Assembly (NCBI GenBank): GCA_002351795.1
Contig: DEHG01000120.1
Coordinates: 8,616-25,697 of the forward strand
DNA: 17,082 nt
Origin: Ruminococcaceae bacterium UBA2806
GTDB taxonomy: Bacteria; Bacillota; Clostridia; Oscillospirales; Acutalibacteraceae
Direction of reading: 5' to 3'
In this document: one piece after another, positions 7,131-14,185 of the stretch
Layout: every line of letters begins with the position of its first letter
How positions within the stretch are numbered: the stretch's first letter is position 1
Notes under the pieces: generated by a model
Database searches by the model: none
What the model was told of the DNA's origin: nothing
The model's input: only the letters and a program-made list of their open reading frames with translations
Made by a program: the position numbers and the translations under genes

Positions 7131-8456
7131 ATGAGAATGCCAAAGAAATATTTTCAGCAGGAAGCTGAAACCATGCCGGTGGAAGAAATTAAAAAAATTC
7201 AGGATGAAAAGCTTGTAAAACAGGTAAAATATGTGTATGATAATGTTAAGTATTATCGTGACCTGATGGACAAAAAGGGCGTTAAACCTGAGGATATCAA
7301 AAGCACAGCTGATCTTCATAAGCTGCCGTTCCTCAAAAAGGACGATCTCAGAGAAGCTTATCCTTACGGACTTTTAGCTACCGATCTTAACAAATGTGTT
7401 CGTATACATTCGACCTCCGGAACGACAGGAAAGCGTGTTGTTGCATTCTATACTCAGAATGATATAGATATGTGGGAGGAATGTACAGCCCGTGCGCTTG
7501 TTGCTGCGGGCGCAACGGAAGAGGATGTTGTTCAGGTATGCTACGGCTACGGTCTGTTTACGGGCGGTTCGGGTATTCACGGCGGTTCTCATAAGGTGGG
7601 CTGTCTGACTTTGCCGATGTCAAGCGGAAATACCGACAGACAGATACAGTTTATGATGGATCTTAATTCCACTATCCTTTGCTGTACCCCTTCATATGCT
7701 GCATATCTCGGTGAAAATCTCAAGGAAAAGGGCTATAAGCCTGAGGATAATAAGCTTAAAGCAGGTATCTTCGGCGCTGAGCCGTGGACAGAGGAAATGC
7801 GCCGTGATATCGAAAAGGCTCTTGGAATAAAGGCATATGATATCTATGGTCTGACCGAAATAAGCGGTCCCGGCGTTGCCTTTGAATGTGAAGAGCAGAA
7901 GGGTATGCATATCAATGAGGATCATTTCATAGCTGAGATAATCGACCCCGATACCGGAGAGGTACTTCCCGAGGGTACAAAGGGTGAGCTTGTGTTCACC
8001 TCTCTTGACAAGGAGGCTTTCCCGCTTATAAGATACAGGACAAGGGATATCTGTATCCTTTCAAGAGAAAAATGCTCCTGCGGACGTACCTTTGTCAGAA
8101 TGACAAAGCCGATGGGACGTTCGGACGATATGATGATAATTCGTGGAGTAAACGTATTCCCGAGCCAGATAGAAACTGTACTGCTGAATTGCGGCTATGC
8201 TCCGAATTACCAGATCATTCTTGACAGAGTGAATAATTCAGATACCTTTGATATCAATGTTGAAATGGGAACTGAGGATTTCTCCGATACGCCGAAGGAG
8301 ATCACAAAGAGAGAAAAGAAGCTTCAGGATGCTATGAAGGCTATGCTTGGTATAAACCCGAAGGTACATCTTCTTGCGCCTAAATCCATTCCCCGTTCAG
8401 AGGGTAAGGCAGTGCGCCTGATCGATAATCGTAAACGCTACGGCATTACAATTTAA
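7131..8456 (+). CDS. paaK: Phenylacetate-CoA ligase, copy 2 (AMP-forming)
   Basis: A 441-residue full-length paralogue of the copy at 3435. Motifs: STSGTTGKRV (94-103), YGLTEISGPGV (239-249), CSCGRT (315-320), GRSDDMMIIRGVNVFPSQIE (329-348) and SEGKAVRLIDNR (423-434) with catalytic-type Lys426. The two copies differ clearly in the segment after Y/FGYGLFTG: this one reads GSGIHGGSHKVGCLTLPMSS where the first reads ALGLHYGMENIGATVIPASS. That region lines the acyl pocket in related enzymes, so different acids may be activated (inference). AGGA at 7120-7123 lies 7 nt before ATG 7131; GTG 7128 and ATG 7137 fit less well. The next gene starts 13 nt after the stop and its Shine-Dalgarno begins right behind it. 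Confidence 0.92.
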   Translation: MRMPKKYFQQEAETMPVEEIKKIQDEKLVKQVKYVYDNVKYYRDLMDKKGVKPEDIKSTADLHKLPFLKKDDLREAYPYGLLATDLNKCVRIHSTSGTTGKRVVAFYTQNDIDMWEECTARALVAAGATEEDVVQVCYGYGLFTGGSGIHGGSHKVGCLTLPMSSGNTDRQIQFMMDLNSTILCCTPSYAAYLGENLKEKGYKPEDNKLKAGIFGAEPWTEEMRRDIEKALGIKAYDIYGLTEISGPGVAFECEEQKGMHINEDHFIAEIIDPDTGEVLPEGTKGELVFTSLDKEAFPLIRYRTRDICILSREKCSCGRTFVRMTKPMGRSDDMMIIRGVNVFPSQIETVLLNCGYAPNYQIILDRVNNSDTFDINVEMGTEDFSDTPKEITKREKKLQDAMKAMLGINPKVHLLAPKSIPRSEGKAVRLIDNRKRYGITI

Positions 8457-8469
8457 AGGAGGTTTTATC

Positions 8470-8901
8470 ATGGCTGTAAAACAGATCTCAATTTTCGTTG
8501 AAAACAAGGAAGGCAAGCTTGTTACGATCACGGATTCTATTGCAAAGGCAAATATTGATATCCGTGCGATGAGCGTTGCGGATACTCAGGATTTCGGTAT
8601 TTTCCGTCTTATCGTTACCGAGCCTGAAAAGGCGCTGGAGGCTTTGCAGTCCTCAGGATGCTTTGTATCAATCACAAAGGTAGTAGGCGTATCAATTCCC
8701 GATGAGCCGGGTTCGCTTGCGAAAATAGTAAAGATACTTGCAAGACATAATATCAATATTGAATATATGTATGCATTTATCACGGTTTCCAAGAAATATG
8801 CGTCAGTTGTTCTTCGTGTGGCTGATAATGAAGCTGCCGAGAAGATACTTGTTGAAAACGGCGTAAAACTGCTTGAGGAAAAGGATATTGCTGATATGTG
8901 A
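8470..8901 (+). CDS. Double ACT-domain protein, probable amino-acid sensor
   Basis: The 143-residue protein is made of two ACT domains in tandem (about 3-66 and 70-143) with no catalytic or DNA-binding segment. The first carries FVENKEGKLVTI and the second SIPDEPGSLAKI, each with the Gly at the strand-helix turn that binds amino acids in ACT dimers (Gly15, Gly81). Its Shine-Dalgarno AGGAGG (8457-8462) is perfect with 7-nt spacing and immediately follows the paaK stop, so it is the last gene of the same operon. Small ACT proteins next to paaK and ior genes are common in anaerobes (family knowledge). A reasonable inference is allosteric control of a ligase or oxidoreductase by the end-product aromatic or branched amino acid. 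No partner is proven. Confidence 0.88.
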   Translation: MAVKQISIFVENKEGKLVTITDSIAKANIDIRAMSVADTQDFGIFRLIVTEPEKALEALQSSGCFVSITKVVGVSIPDEPGSLAKIVKILARHNINIEYMYAFITVSKKYASVVLRVADNEAAEKILVENGVKLLEEKDIADM

Positions 8902-8927
8902 TATATTTCTGTATATCAGCTGACACC

Positions 8928-8966
8928 GGCGGCGACCGATTTACGGTTGCCGCCTTAATGTATTTT
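8928..8966 (+). terminator. Rho-independent terminator of the paaK-ior-ACT operon
   Basis: GGCGGCGACCG (8928-8938) pairs with CGGTTGCCGCC (8944-8954), an 11-bp GC-rich stem with one G-T wobble and the loop ATTTA. The T-rich tail is broken (TTAATGTATTTT), so efficiency may be moderate. It begins 27 nt after the ACT gene stop. Confidence 0.7.
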
Positions 8967-8987
8967 AGGACAATAAGATTTTTAAGG

Positions 8988-9015
8988 TTGACTGAGAGAA
9001 AATCTCCGATATATT
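8988..9015 (+). promoter_or_regulatory. Possible upstream promoter for the purine block
   Basis: TTGACT (8988-8993) and TATATT (9010-9015) are separated by 16 nt; an 18-nt reading to TATTAT is also possible. It lies about 120 nt upstream of the better purC promoter. The -35 is good but the -10 choice is ambiguous, so this is a weak call. Confidence 0.3.
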
Positions 9016-9104
9016 ATTAAACTCAGAATTCTTTGTGTAATTCTTACAAAAAACTGACCAGATATTGCATTATACGTCAAAAAACAGGAAATTCAAAAAT
9101 ATTC

Positions 9105-9133
9105 TTGCTTTAAAGGGATAATGGTTGTATAAT
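9105..9133 (+). promoter_or_regulatory. Sigma-A type promoter of purC
   Basis: TTGCTT (9105-9110) and a consensus TATAAT (9128-9133) lie 17 nt apart. Transcription would start near 9140, giving a leader of about 85 nt. The 317-nt gap before purC also holds the preceding terminator; I see no gene in it. Confidence 0.7.
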
Positions 9134-9158
9134 TGATAGTGTGTTTGTATACTGCTTT

Positions 9159-9200
9159 TGCGTAAATAACGCAGGAGCAAGACATGACCGGATTATCCGG
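9159..9200 (+). promoter_or_regulatory. purC leader with two short hairpins
   Basis: Two perfect 5-bp hairpins sit in the predicted leader: TGCGT-AAATA-ACGCA (9159-9173) and CCGGA-TTA-TCCGG (9188-9200). The second ends 10 nt before the AGGAG (9211-9215). They do not match the purine, ZTP or PRPP riboswitch cores that I can recall. They may affect translation or RNA stability. Confidence 0.35.
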
Positions 9201-9224
9201 CAGATCTGAGAGGAGTAAATGAAA

Positions 9225-9935
9225 ATGGAAAAAACAGAGCTTCTTTATGAAGGCAAGGCAAAAAAGGTTTACGCTACCGCTGACCCTGAACAGTGCGTGG
9301 TAGAATATAAGGATGACGCTACTGCATTCAACGGACTTAAAAAGGGTACGATCAGAGGCAAGGGCGTTGTTAATAACAGAATGTCCAACTTTATGTTCCG
9401 TCTTCTTGAGGAAAAGGGCGTAAAGACTCATTATGTAGAGGAGCTTAACGACCGTGAAACAGTTGTTAAGAAGGTAAAGATAGTTCCGCTTGAGGTCATT
9501 ATCAGAAATAAGGCAGCAGGCTCAATGGCAAAGCGTCTCGGACTTGAGGAAGGCTTTGAGCTTAAAACAACTGTTATCGAGTTTTCATATAAGGACGATG
9601 CACTCGGTGATCCGCTTATCAATGCATACCATGCCGTTGCAATTGGCGCTGCAACATGGGAGGATATCGAAACCATAAAGAAGATGGCTTTTGATGTCAA
9701 TAAATATATGAAGGAATTCTTTGAAAGCGTTGGCGTTGAGCTTATCGACTTCAAGCTTGAGTTCGGTAAGACAGCTGACGGCGAGATCGTACTTGCTGAT
9801 GAGATATCACCCGATACCTGCCGTTTCTGGGATATCAAGACTCATGAAAAGCTTGACAAGGATCGTTTCCGCCGTGACCTTGGCGGAGTAGAAGAGGCTT
9901 ATGCCGAGATGATGAAGAGGATCGGGCTGAACTGA
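9225..9935 (+). CDS. purC: SAICAR synthetase (phosphoribosylaminoimidazole-succinocarboxamide synthase)
   Basis: PurC joins CAIR and aspartate using ATP to form SAICAR in de novo purine synthesis. The 236-residue product has the usual bacterial length. Landmarks are LLYEGKAKKVY (6-16, ATP site), NRMSNFMF (51-58), IIRNKAAGSMAKRLG (92-106), the signature LIDFKLEFG (173-181) and LADEISPDTCRFWD (190-203). ATG codons occur at 9219 and 9225; AGGAG (9211-9215) is 3 nt from the first and 9 nt from the second, and the family N-terminus begins shortly before ELLYEGKAKK, so I choose 9225. It is the first gene of the purine block, with its own promoter. A 141-nt gap containing another promoter separates it from purF. 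Confidence 0.95.
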   Translation: MEKTELLYEGKAKKVYATADPEQCVVEYKDDATAFNGLKKGTIRGKGVVNNRMSNFMFRLLEEKGVKTHYVEELNDRETVVKKVKIVPLEVIIRNKAAGSMAKRLGLEEGFELKTTVIEFSYKDDALGDPLINAYHAVAIGAATWEDIETIKKMAFDVNKYMKEFFESVGVELIDFKLEFGKTADGEIVLADEISPDTCRFWDIKTHEKLDKDRFRRDLGGVEEAYAEMMKRIGLN

Positions 9936-9952
9936 GTTTCAGATCAGAGAAT

Positions 9953-9963
9953 AAAGCTCAAAG
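9953..9963. repeat. Left arm of an 11-bp inverted repeat flanking the purF promoter
   Basis: AAAGCTCAAAG is the exact reverse complement of CTTTGAGCTTT at 10038-10048, with 74 nt between the arms. The purF promoter lies between them. A perfect 12-bp palindrome, TTAAAGCTTTAA (9972-9983), also lies just before the -35. Together they suggest a protein-binding region or an RNA stem in read-through transcripts. Confidence 0.5.
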
Positions 9964-9990
9964 ATTTAAGATTAAAGCTTTAAGCAGGTT

Positions 9991-10020
9991 TTGAAAATAT
10001 ATAGCTGACGATTATATAAT
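9991..10020 (+). promoter_or_regulatory. Sigma-A type promoter of purF
   Basis: TTGAAA (9991-9996) and consensus TATAAT (10015-10020) are 18 nt apart. Transcription would start near 10027, so the purF leader is about 50 nt and includes the GCTTTGAGC tandem at its 5' end. Confidence 0.6.
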
Positions 10021-10036
10021 AACAGACAATTATCTT

Positions 10037-10052
10037 GCTTTGAGCTTTGAGC
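10037..10052 (+). repeat. Tandem GCTTTGAGC motif in the purF leader
   Basis: GCTTTGAGCTTTGAGC holds two overlapping copies of GCTTTGAGC. Its reverse complement matches 15 of 16 bases of 13905-13920 upstream of purA, and the single unit recurs at 15493-15501 upstream of guaA. Function is unknown; shared regulation of purine genes or a dispersed small repeat are the options. Confidence 0.5.
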
Positions 10053-10076
10053 TGCGAAGCAAACCGAGGTGTAATT

Positions 10077-11585
10077 TTGAATACTCTGGATACTAATATA
10101 GAAAACTACAGATCCGAGGAGCTGCATGAGGAATGCGGTGTATTCGGCATATTCGGAAATGACAGCCTTGCGCCGGCATATGCATGCTATAACGGACTTC
10201 TTGCTTTACAGCACAGAGGTCAGGAAAGCTGCGGCATAGCTGTAAATGACAGAGGAGTTATATCCGGACATAAAAATATGGGACTTGTCAGCGAGGTTTT
10301 CAGCAATGAGATCCTTGATTCACTTTGCGGTCAGATGGCAATTTCCCACGTCAGGTATTCAACAGCAGGCGGCAGTGTGCGTGAAAACTCACAGCCGCTT
10401 GTTATGCGTTATGTAAAGGGTACGCTTGCCATTGCACATAACGGAAATCTGACAAATGCATATGAAATAAGACGTGAGCTGGAACACAGAGGCGCTATTT
10501 TTCAGACCACGATCGACTCCGAAGCAATTGCATATCTCATAGCAAGAGAACGTATAACATCAGATTCTGTTGAGGAAGCAGTTGAAAAAACAATGAAGCA
10601 GATAGAGGGCGCTTATTCGCTTTTGGTCATGAGCCCTCAGAAGCTTATTGCCGCCCGTGACCCTCACGGTTTCCGTCCGCTTTGTATGGGCAGGCTCGGC
10701 GACAGCATTGTATTTGCATCCGAAACATGTGCGCTTGCTGCGTGCGGAGCTGAATTCGTTCGTGATGTCAGACCGGGTGAGATAGTTGTCGTTGACGATA
10801 CAGGAGTACGTTCTGTTACGACTCTTTGCACTCCAAAGGAGAAAAAAGCCCTTTGCGTATTTGAATATATATATTTTGCAAGAACCGATTCCGAAATTGA
10901 CGGAATCAGTGTTTACAGATCCCGCAAGGAAGCCGGACATATTCTTGCAAGGGAATTTCCTGTTGAAGCGGATATAGTTATCGGAGTGCCGGAGTCAGGC
11001 ATAGACGCAGCTATAGGCTACAGCGAGGAATCAGGCATACCTTATGAAAAGGGTATTGTCAAGAACGGCTATATCGGCAGGACCTTTATCAAGCCTACAC
11101 AGAAGGAAAGAGCAAGAAGCGTTAAATTAAAGCTTAATCCGCTGCGTTCAGTGCTTGAAGGCAAGAGAGTTGTTGTTATTGACGATTCCATTGTAAGAGG
11201 TACGACCTGCGACAGAATAGTAAAAATGCTGAGGAATGCAGGCGCAAAAGAGGTGCATCTGAGAATAAGCTCGCCGCCGTTTATCTGGCCGTGTTTTTAC
11301 GGAACGGATATTCCGAGCCGTGAAGAGCTTATCGCAGTAAAGCATACCATTCCTGAGATATGCGAGCTTACAGGAGCCGATTCTTTGGGCTTTTTGCCTG
11401 CGGATAAGTTGGGCGAAATGCTTGGCGGAGAGGAATGCGGATTCTGTGCAGCCTGTTTCTCGGGCAATTATCCGACAAAGATACCCGAAAAGATGCTTGC
11501 CGGAAAAGAAAGAGGCGGCGTTGATTTCACAAAGAAGCTGCCCGATAAAAAGTCAGCCTGTATAGGCAAGGATGAAAGCGTCTGA
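10077..11585 (+). CDS. purF: Amidophosphoribosyltransferase (Fe-S type PurF)
   Basis: PurF makes phosphoribosylamine from PRPP and glutamine, the first committed purine step. From TTG 10077 the product is 502 residues. An 19-residue propeptide precedes EECGVFGIFG, so Cys20 would be the exposed N-terminal nucleophile after self-cleavage. The N-terminal glutaminase domain has LQHRGQESCGI (44-54) and AHNGNLTN (120-127). The phosphoribosyltransferase domain has the PRPP loop VVVIDDSIVRGTT (365-377). Cys260, Cys406, Cys457 and Cys460 sit where the 4Fe-4S ligands of the Bacillus-type enzyme are expected, so it is probably oxygen-labile. The start is TTG with GAGGTG 5 nt upstream; the frame also contains a TTG at 10047, but that lacks a suitable ribosome binding site. 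purB follows after 41 nt and is likely co-transcribed. Confidence 0.94.
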   Translation: MNTLDTNIENYRSEELHEECGVFGIFGNDSLAPAYACYNGLLALQHRGQESCGIAVNDRGVISGHKNMGLVSEVFSNEILDSLCGQMAISHVRYSTAGGSVRENSQPLVMRYVKGTLAIAHNGNLTNAYEIRRELEHRGAIFQTTIDSEAIAYLIARERITSDSVEEAVEKTMKQIEGAYSLLVMSPQKLIAARDPHGFRPLCMGRLGDSIVFASETCALAACGAEFVRDVRPGEIVVVDDTGVRSVTTLCTPKEKKALCVFEYIYFARTDSEIDGISVYRSRKEAGHILAREFPVEADIVIGVPESGIDAAIGYSEESGIPYEKGIVKNGYIGRTFIKPTQKERARSVKLKLNPLRSVLEGKRVVVIDDSIVRGTTCDRIVKMLRNAGAKEVHLRISSPPFIWPCFYGTDIPSREELIAVKHTIPEICELTGADSLGFLPADKLGEMLGGEECGFCAACFSGNYPTKIPEKMLAGKERGGVDFTKKLPDKKSACIGKDESV

Positions 11586-11626
11586 TGAAATTATAAAGCT
11601 TAGTGTTTGCAGCAGAAAGGAGCATT

Positions 11627-13057
11627 ATGAGAGATACATATGAATCACCGCTGTCATCAAGATATGCGGATAAGGAAATGAAATATATATTTTCTCCTGA
11701 TAAAAAATTCAAGACATGGAGAAAGCTGTGGATAGCTCTTGCCGAAGCCGAGCATGAGCTTGGACTTGATATAACGCAGGAGCAGATAGATGAGCTTAAA
11801 GCCCATGCTGATGATATCAATTACGAGGTAGCCGAGGAAAGGGAAAAGGTAGTCCGTCACGATGTAATGTCCCATGTATACGCATACGGTCAGCAGTGCC
11901 CGAAGGCTGCGGGAATAATCCATCTCGGTGCAACATCCTGCTATGTCGGTGATAATACGGATGTTATTATCATGACTGAGGCGCTGAGGATCGTTGAGAA
12001 AAAGCTTGTAAGCGCAATTCGTCAGCTTTCTGAATTTGCGGAAAAATACAAGGATCTGCCGACTCTTGCATTTACCCATTTCCAGCCTGCACAGCCTACT
12101 ACCGTAGGTAAAAGAGCTACACTCTGGATACAGGATCTGCTTATGGATCTTGAGGACGTAAGATATGTGCTGTCGGGTATGAAGCTTTTAGGCTGCAAGG
12201 GTACGACAGGTACACAGGCAAGCTTTTTGGAGCTTTTTGAGGGAGATCATGAAAAGTGCAAGCAGATAGATAAGCTTATCGCAAAGAAAATGGGCTATGA
12301 CGACTGCTTTGCCGTTTCGGGTCAGACCTATTCAAGAAAGCTTGACAGCCGTGTGCTTAATGTTCTTGCAGGTATTGCACAGAGCGCAACAAAGTTTTCA
12401 AATGACATAAGACTTCTCCAGCACCTGAAGGAGATCGAAGAGCCGTTTGAGAAAAATCAGATCGGTTCAAGCGCAATGGCATATAAGCGCAATCCTATGA
12501 GATCGGAGCGTATGGCATCGCTTTCAAGATATGTTATGGTAGATGTTCTTAATCCGTATATAACAGCGGCTACACAGTGGTTCGAGAGAACTCTTGACGA
12601 CTCCGCTAACAAAAGACTGAGCGTTCCTGAGGCATTCCTTGCAGTTGACGCTATACTCAACCTTTACATAAATGTAAGCAACGGACTTGTTGTATATGAT
12701 AAGGTAATAACAGCCCGCCTTATGAATGAGCTGCCCTTCATGGCTACCGAAAATATCATGATGGACGCAGTAAAGAGGGGCGGAAACAGACAGGAGCTTC
12801 ATGAGCGTATCAGAGAACATTCAATGGCTGCATCGACTGTTGTAAAGCGTGACGGCGGAGAGAATGATCTTCTTGAAAGAATAGCTGCCGATCCCGCATT
12901 CGGCGTAACGCTTGACGAGCTGAAAACACTTCTCAAGCCCGAAAACTATGTCGGACGTGCGCCGCAGCAGACAGAGGATTTCCTTAAAGAAACTGTTGCC
13001 GCTGCCCTTGCGCCGTATGAATCAATGGAAACAGAAAAGGCAGAGATCAGTATTTGA
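11627..13057 (+). CDS. purB: Adenylosuccinate lyase
   Basis: PurB catalyses two fumarate-releasing steps: SAICAR to AICAR, and adenylosuccinate to AMP. The 476-residue protein is of the longer clostridial/eukaryote-like type. Features are RHDVMSH (77-83), HLGATSCYVGDNTD (99-112), THFQPAQPTT (150-159, with the expected catalytic His151), KGTTGTQASFLELF (191-204) and the fumarate lyase superfamily signature GSSAMAYKRNPMRSE (280-294). A GTG at 11603 extends the frame, but AAAGGAG ends 4 nt before ATG 11627 and the next residues, RDTYESPLSSRY, match the usual family N-terminus, so 11627 is used. It sits between purF and purA, consistent with a purine transcription unit, though an AIM24 gene intervenes before purA. 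Confidence 0.95.
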   Translation: MRDTYESPLSSRYADKEMKYIFSPDKKFKTWRKLWIALAEAEHELGLDITQEQIDELKAHADDINYEVAEEREKVVRHDVMSHVYAYGQQCPKAAGIIHLGATSCYVGDNTDVIIMTEALRIVEKKLVSAIRQLSEFAEKYKDLPTLAFTHFQPAQPTTVGKRATLWIQDLLMDLEDVRYVLSGMKLLGCKGTTGTQASFLELFEGDHEKCKQIDKLIAKKMGYDDCFAVSGQTYSRKLDSRVLNVLAGIAQSATKFSNDIRLLQHLKEIEEPFEKNQIGSSAMAYKRNPMRSERMASLSRYVMVDVLNPYITAATQWFERTLDDSANKRLSVPEAFLAVDAILNLYINVSNGLVVYDKVITARLMNELPFMATENIMMDAVKRGGNRQELHERIREHSMAASTVVKRDGGENDLLERIAADPAFGVTLDELKTLLKPENYVGRAPQQTEDFLKETVAAALAPYESMETEKAEISI

Positions 13058-13135
13058 TAGAAAGTGCCAATAGTAAAGAATTTTATGTCAGTGACAATAA
13101 AATATTATCAATAAACAAAAAAGGAGCGCTGAAAA

Positions 13136-13894
13136 ATGATCAATAATAATGTACTTCAGGAATCAACAGCAAGAAAGATCATAGCCCAGCTTGGATGCTA
13201 CAGTGTTATCGAGTATGAAAAGGATATATCAGTCGGACCTGCATCTGCTCAGACGGCATATTTTATGGGTAAGATGGGCTGCCGCAAAAGACAGGTAGTC
13301 GCAACTCTTAACAACCAGGGCGTTATTCTCCAGGCAGGTGCAATGCAGATAATGAGCGGCAATGTTGAGATGAGATCAAACGTAACCGGCGCAGGCGATC
13401 TTTTCAAGAAAATGATAGGCGGAAAGGTTACCGGTGAATCAGGAATAAAGCCCCGTTATTTCGGTATCGGACAGGTTATTTTTGAGCCGACATATAAATA
13501 TATACTTCTGGAGGATCTTTCAAGATGGGGCGGTGCGCTCACAATTGAGGACGGTCTTTTCCTTGCTTGTGATGAGACTGTAAATCTGACTGTAACTGCA
13601 AGAACAAGCTTATCTTCCGCTGTAGCAGGCGGCGAAGGTCTGTTCAATACTACTCTTGTAGGAAACGGTATAGCTGTTCTTGAAAGCCCCGTTCCCGCAG
13701 AGGAGCTTATGGTATTTGATCTTCAGAATGATGTACTCAAAATTGACGGCAATATGGCAATAGCATGGTCGCATACCTTACAGTTCACAGTTGAAAGATC
13801 ATCAAGATCACTTGTTGGTTCAGCTGCGTCTGGTGAGGGTCTTGTAAATGTCTACAGAGGTACAGGACGTGTTCTTGTTGCACCGATAGGATAA
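13136..13894 (+). CDS. AIM24 / TIGR00266-family protein
   Basis: The 252-residue product is Gly- and beta-strand-rich without a signal peptide or membrane spans. It resembles the AIM24 (PF01987) family of bacterial and mitochondrial proteins: repeated GxG turns, VILQAGAMQIMSGNVE (63-78), a central YILLEDLSRWGGALTIEDG block and a C-terminal SASGEGLVN-like segment followed by GTGRVLVAPIG. The family has a jelly-roll-type fold; its bacterial function is not established, and I do not assign one. AAGGAG ends 9 nt before the ATG. The 78-nt gap after purB shows no convincing promoter or terminator, so read-through from purB is likely. Its place between purB and purA is the notable point and may be chance. 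Confidence 0.75.
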   Translation: MINNNVLQESTARKIIAQLGCYSVIEYEKDISVGPASAQTAYFMGKMGCRKRQVVATLNNQGVILQAGAMQIMSGNVEMRSNVTGAGDLFKKMIGGKVTGESGIKPRYFGIGQVIFEPTYKYILLEDLSRWGGALTIEDGLFLACDETVNLTVTARTSLSSAVAGGEGLFNTTLVGNGIAVLESPVPAEELMVFDLQNDVLKIDGNMAIAWSHTLQFTVERSSRSLVGSAASGEGLVNVYRGTGRVLVAPIG

Positions 13895-13904
13895 AATATT
13901 GAAA

Positions 13905-13920
13905 GTTCAAAGCTCAAAGC
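13905..13920 (-). repeat. GCTTTGAGC-type motif upstream of purA (reverse orientation)
   Basis: The plus strand reads GTTCAAAGCTCAAAGC, which is 15/16 identical to the reverse complement of the purF-leader motif at 10037-10052. It lies 11 nt after the AIM24 stop and 265 nt upstream of purA. Confidence 0.5.
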
Positions 13921-14027
13921 GATCAGGACTTGGAACTGCTTTTGTGCAGAGTTATTTATGACGCAGGCAGATGGTATCGGGATAAAGTCTTAGCCAATGA
14001 TATTGTTGCCAAGCGGAGTCGGCATGA

Positions 14028-14138
14028 TGCCGGACAAAAGATCGGTCTGAAATTGACATTATTGCCCTCGGCAAAGAGGTCTTTGGCGTGGGGAAGTTCG
14101 GAAAAATCAAAGTACGATATGTCACTGCTGAGAGCTAA
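14028..14138 (+). pseudogene. Possible decayed coding fragment in the gap before purA
   Basis: The 291-nt gap 13895-14185 is less AT-rich than the other intergenic regions here. One frame, opened after a TGA at 14025-14027 and closed by TAA at 14136-14138, reads like a protein C-terminus (EIDIIALGKEVFGVGKF, then KIKVRYVTAES). In another frame, upstream sequence from about 13951 also reads protein-like (DAGRWYRDKVLANDIVAKR), which would need a frameshift to connect. No ribosome binding site supports an intact gene and I recognise no family. It could equally be non-coding sequence with chance open frames. Confidence 0.25.
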
Positions 14139-14142
14139 AAGT

Positions 14143-14162
14143 TCAGAGCTGAAATGCTCTGA
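14143..14162 (+). promoter_or_regulatory. Hairpin just upstream of the purA ribosome binding site
   Basis: TCAGAGC (14143-14149) pairs perfectly with GCTCTGA (14156-14162) across a 6-nt loop. It ends 10 nt before the AGG at 14173-14175 and lacks a T-run, so it is not a terminator. It may influence translation or be left over from the decayed region. No convincing promoter was found in the gap, so purA may depend on read-through. Confidence 0.4.
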
Positions 14163-14185
14163 GACGAAAGGTAGGTAAGAAAACA

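Noticed and set aside
8891..8919. Hairpin CTGATAT/ATATCAG at the end of the ACT gene
   Set aside because: It is AT-rich with a 15-nt loop and overlaps the stop codon; the stronger GC-rich stem just after it is the better terminator.
8967..9218. Riboswitch in the purC leader (purine, ZTP or PRPP class)
   Set aside because: None of the conserved cores I can recall is present; only two small hairpins and promoter-like boxes are visible. A covariance-model scan would settle it.
13930..14178. 82-residue open frame as an intact gene
   Set aside because: It has no good ribosome binding site, starts in low-similarity sequence and resembles no family; kept only as a possible decayed fragment.
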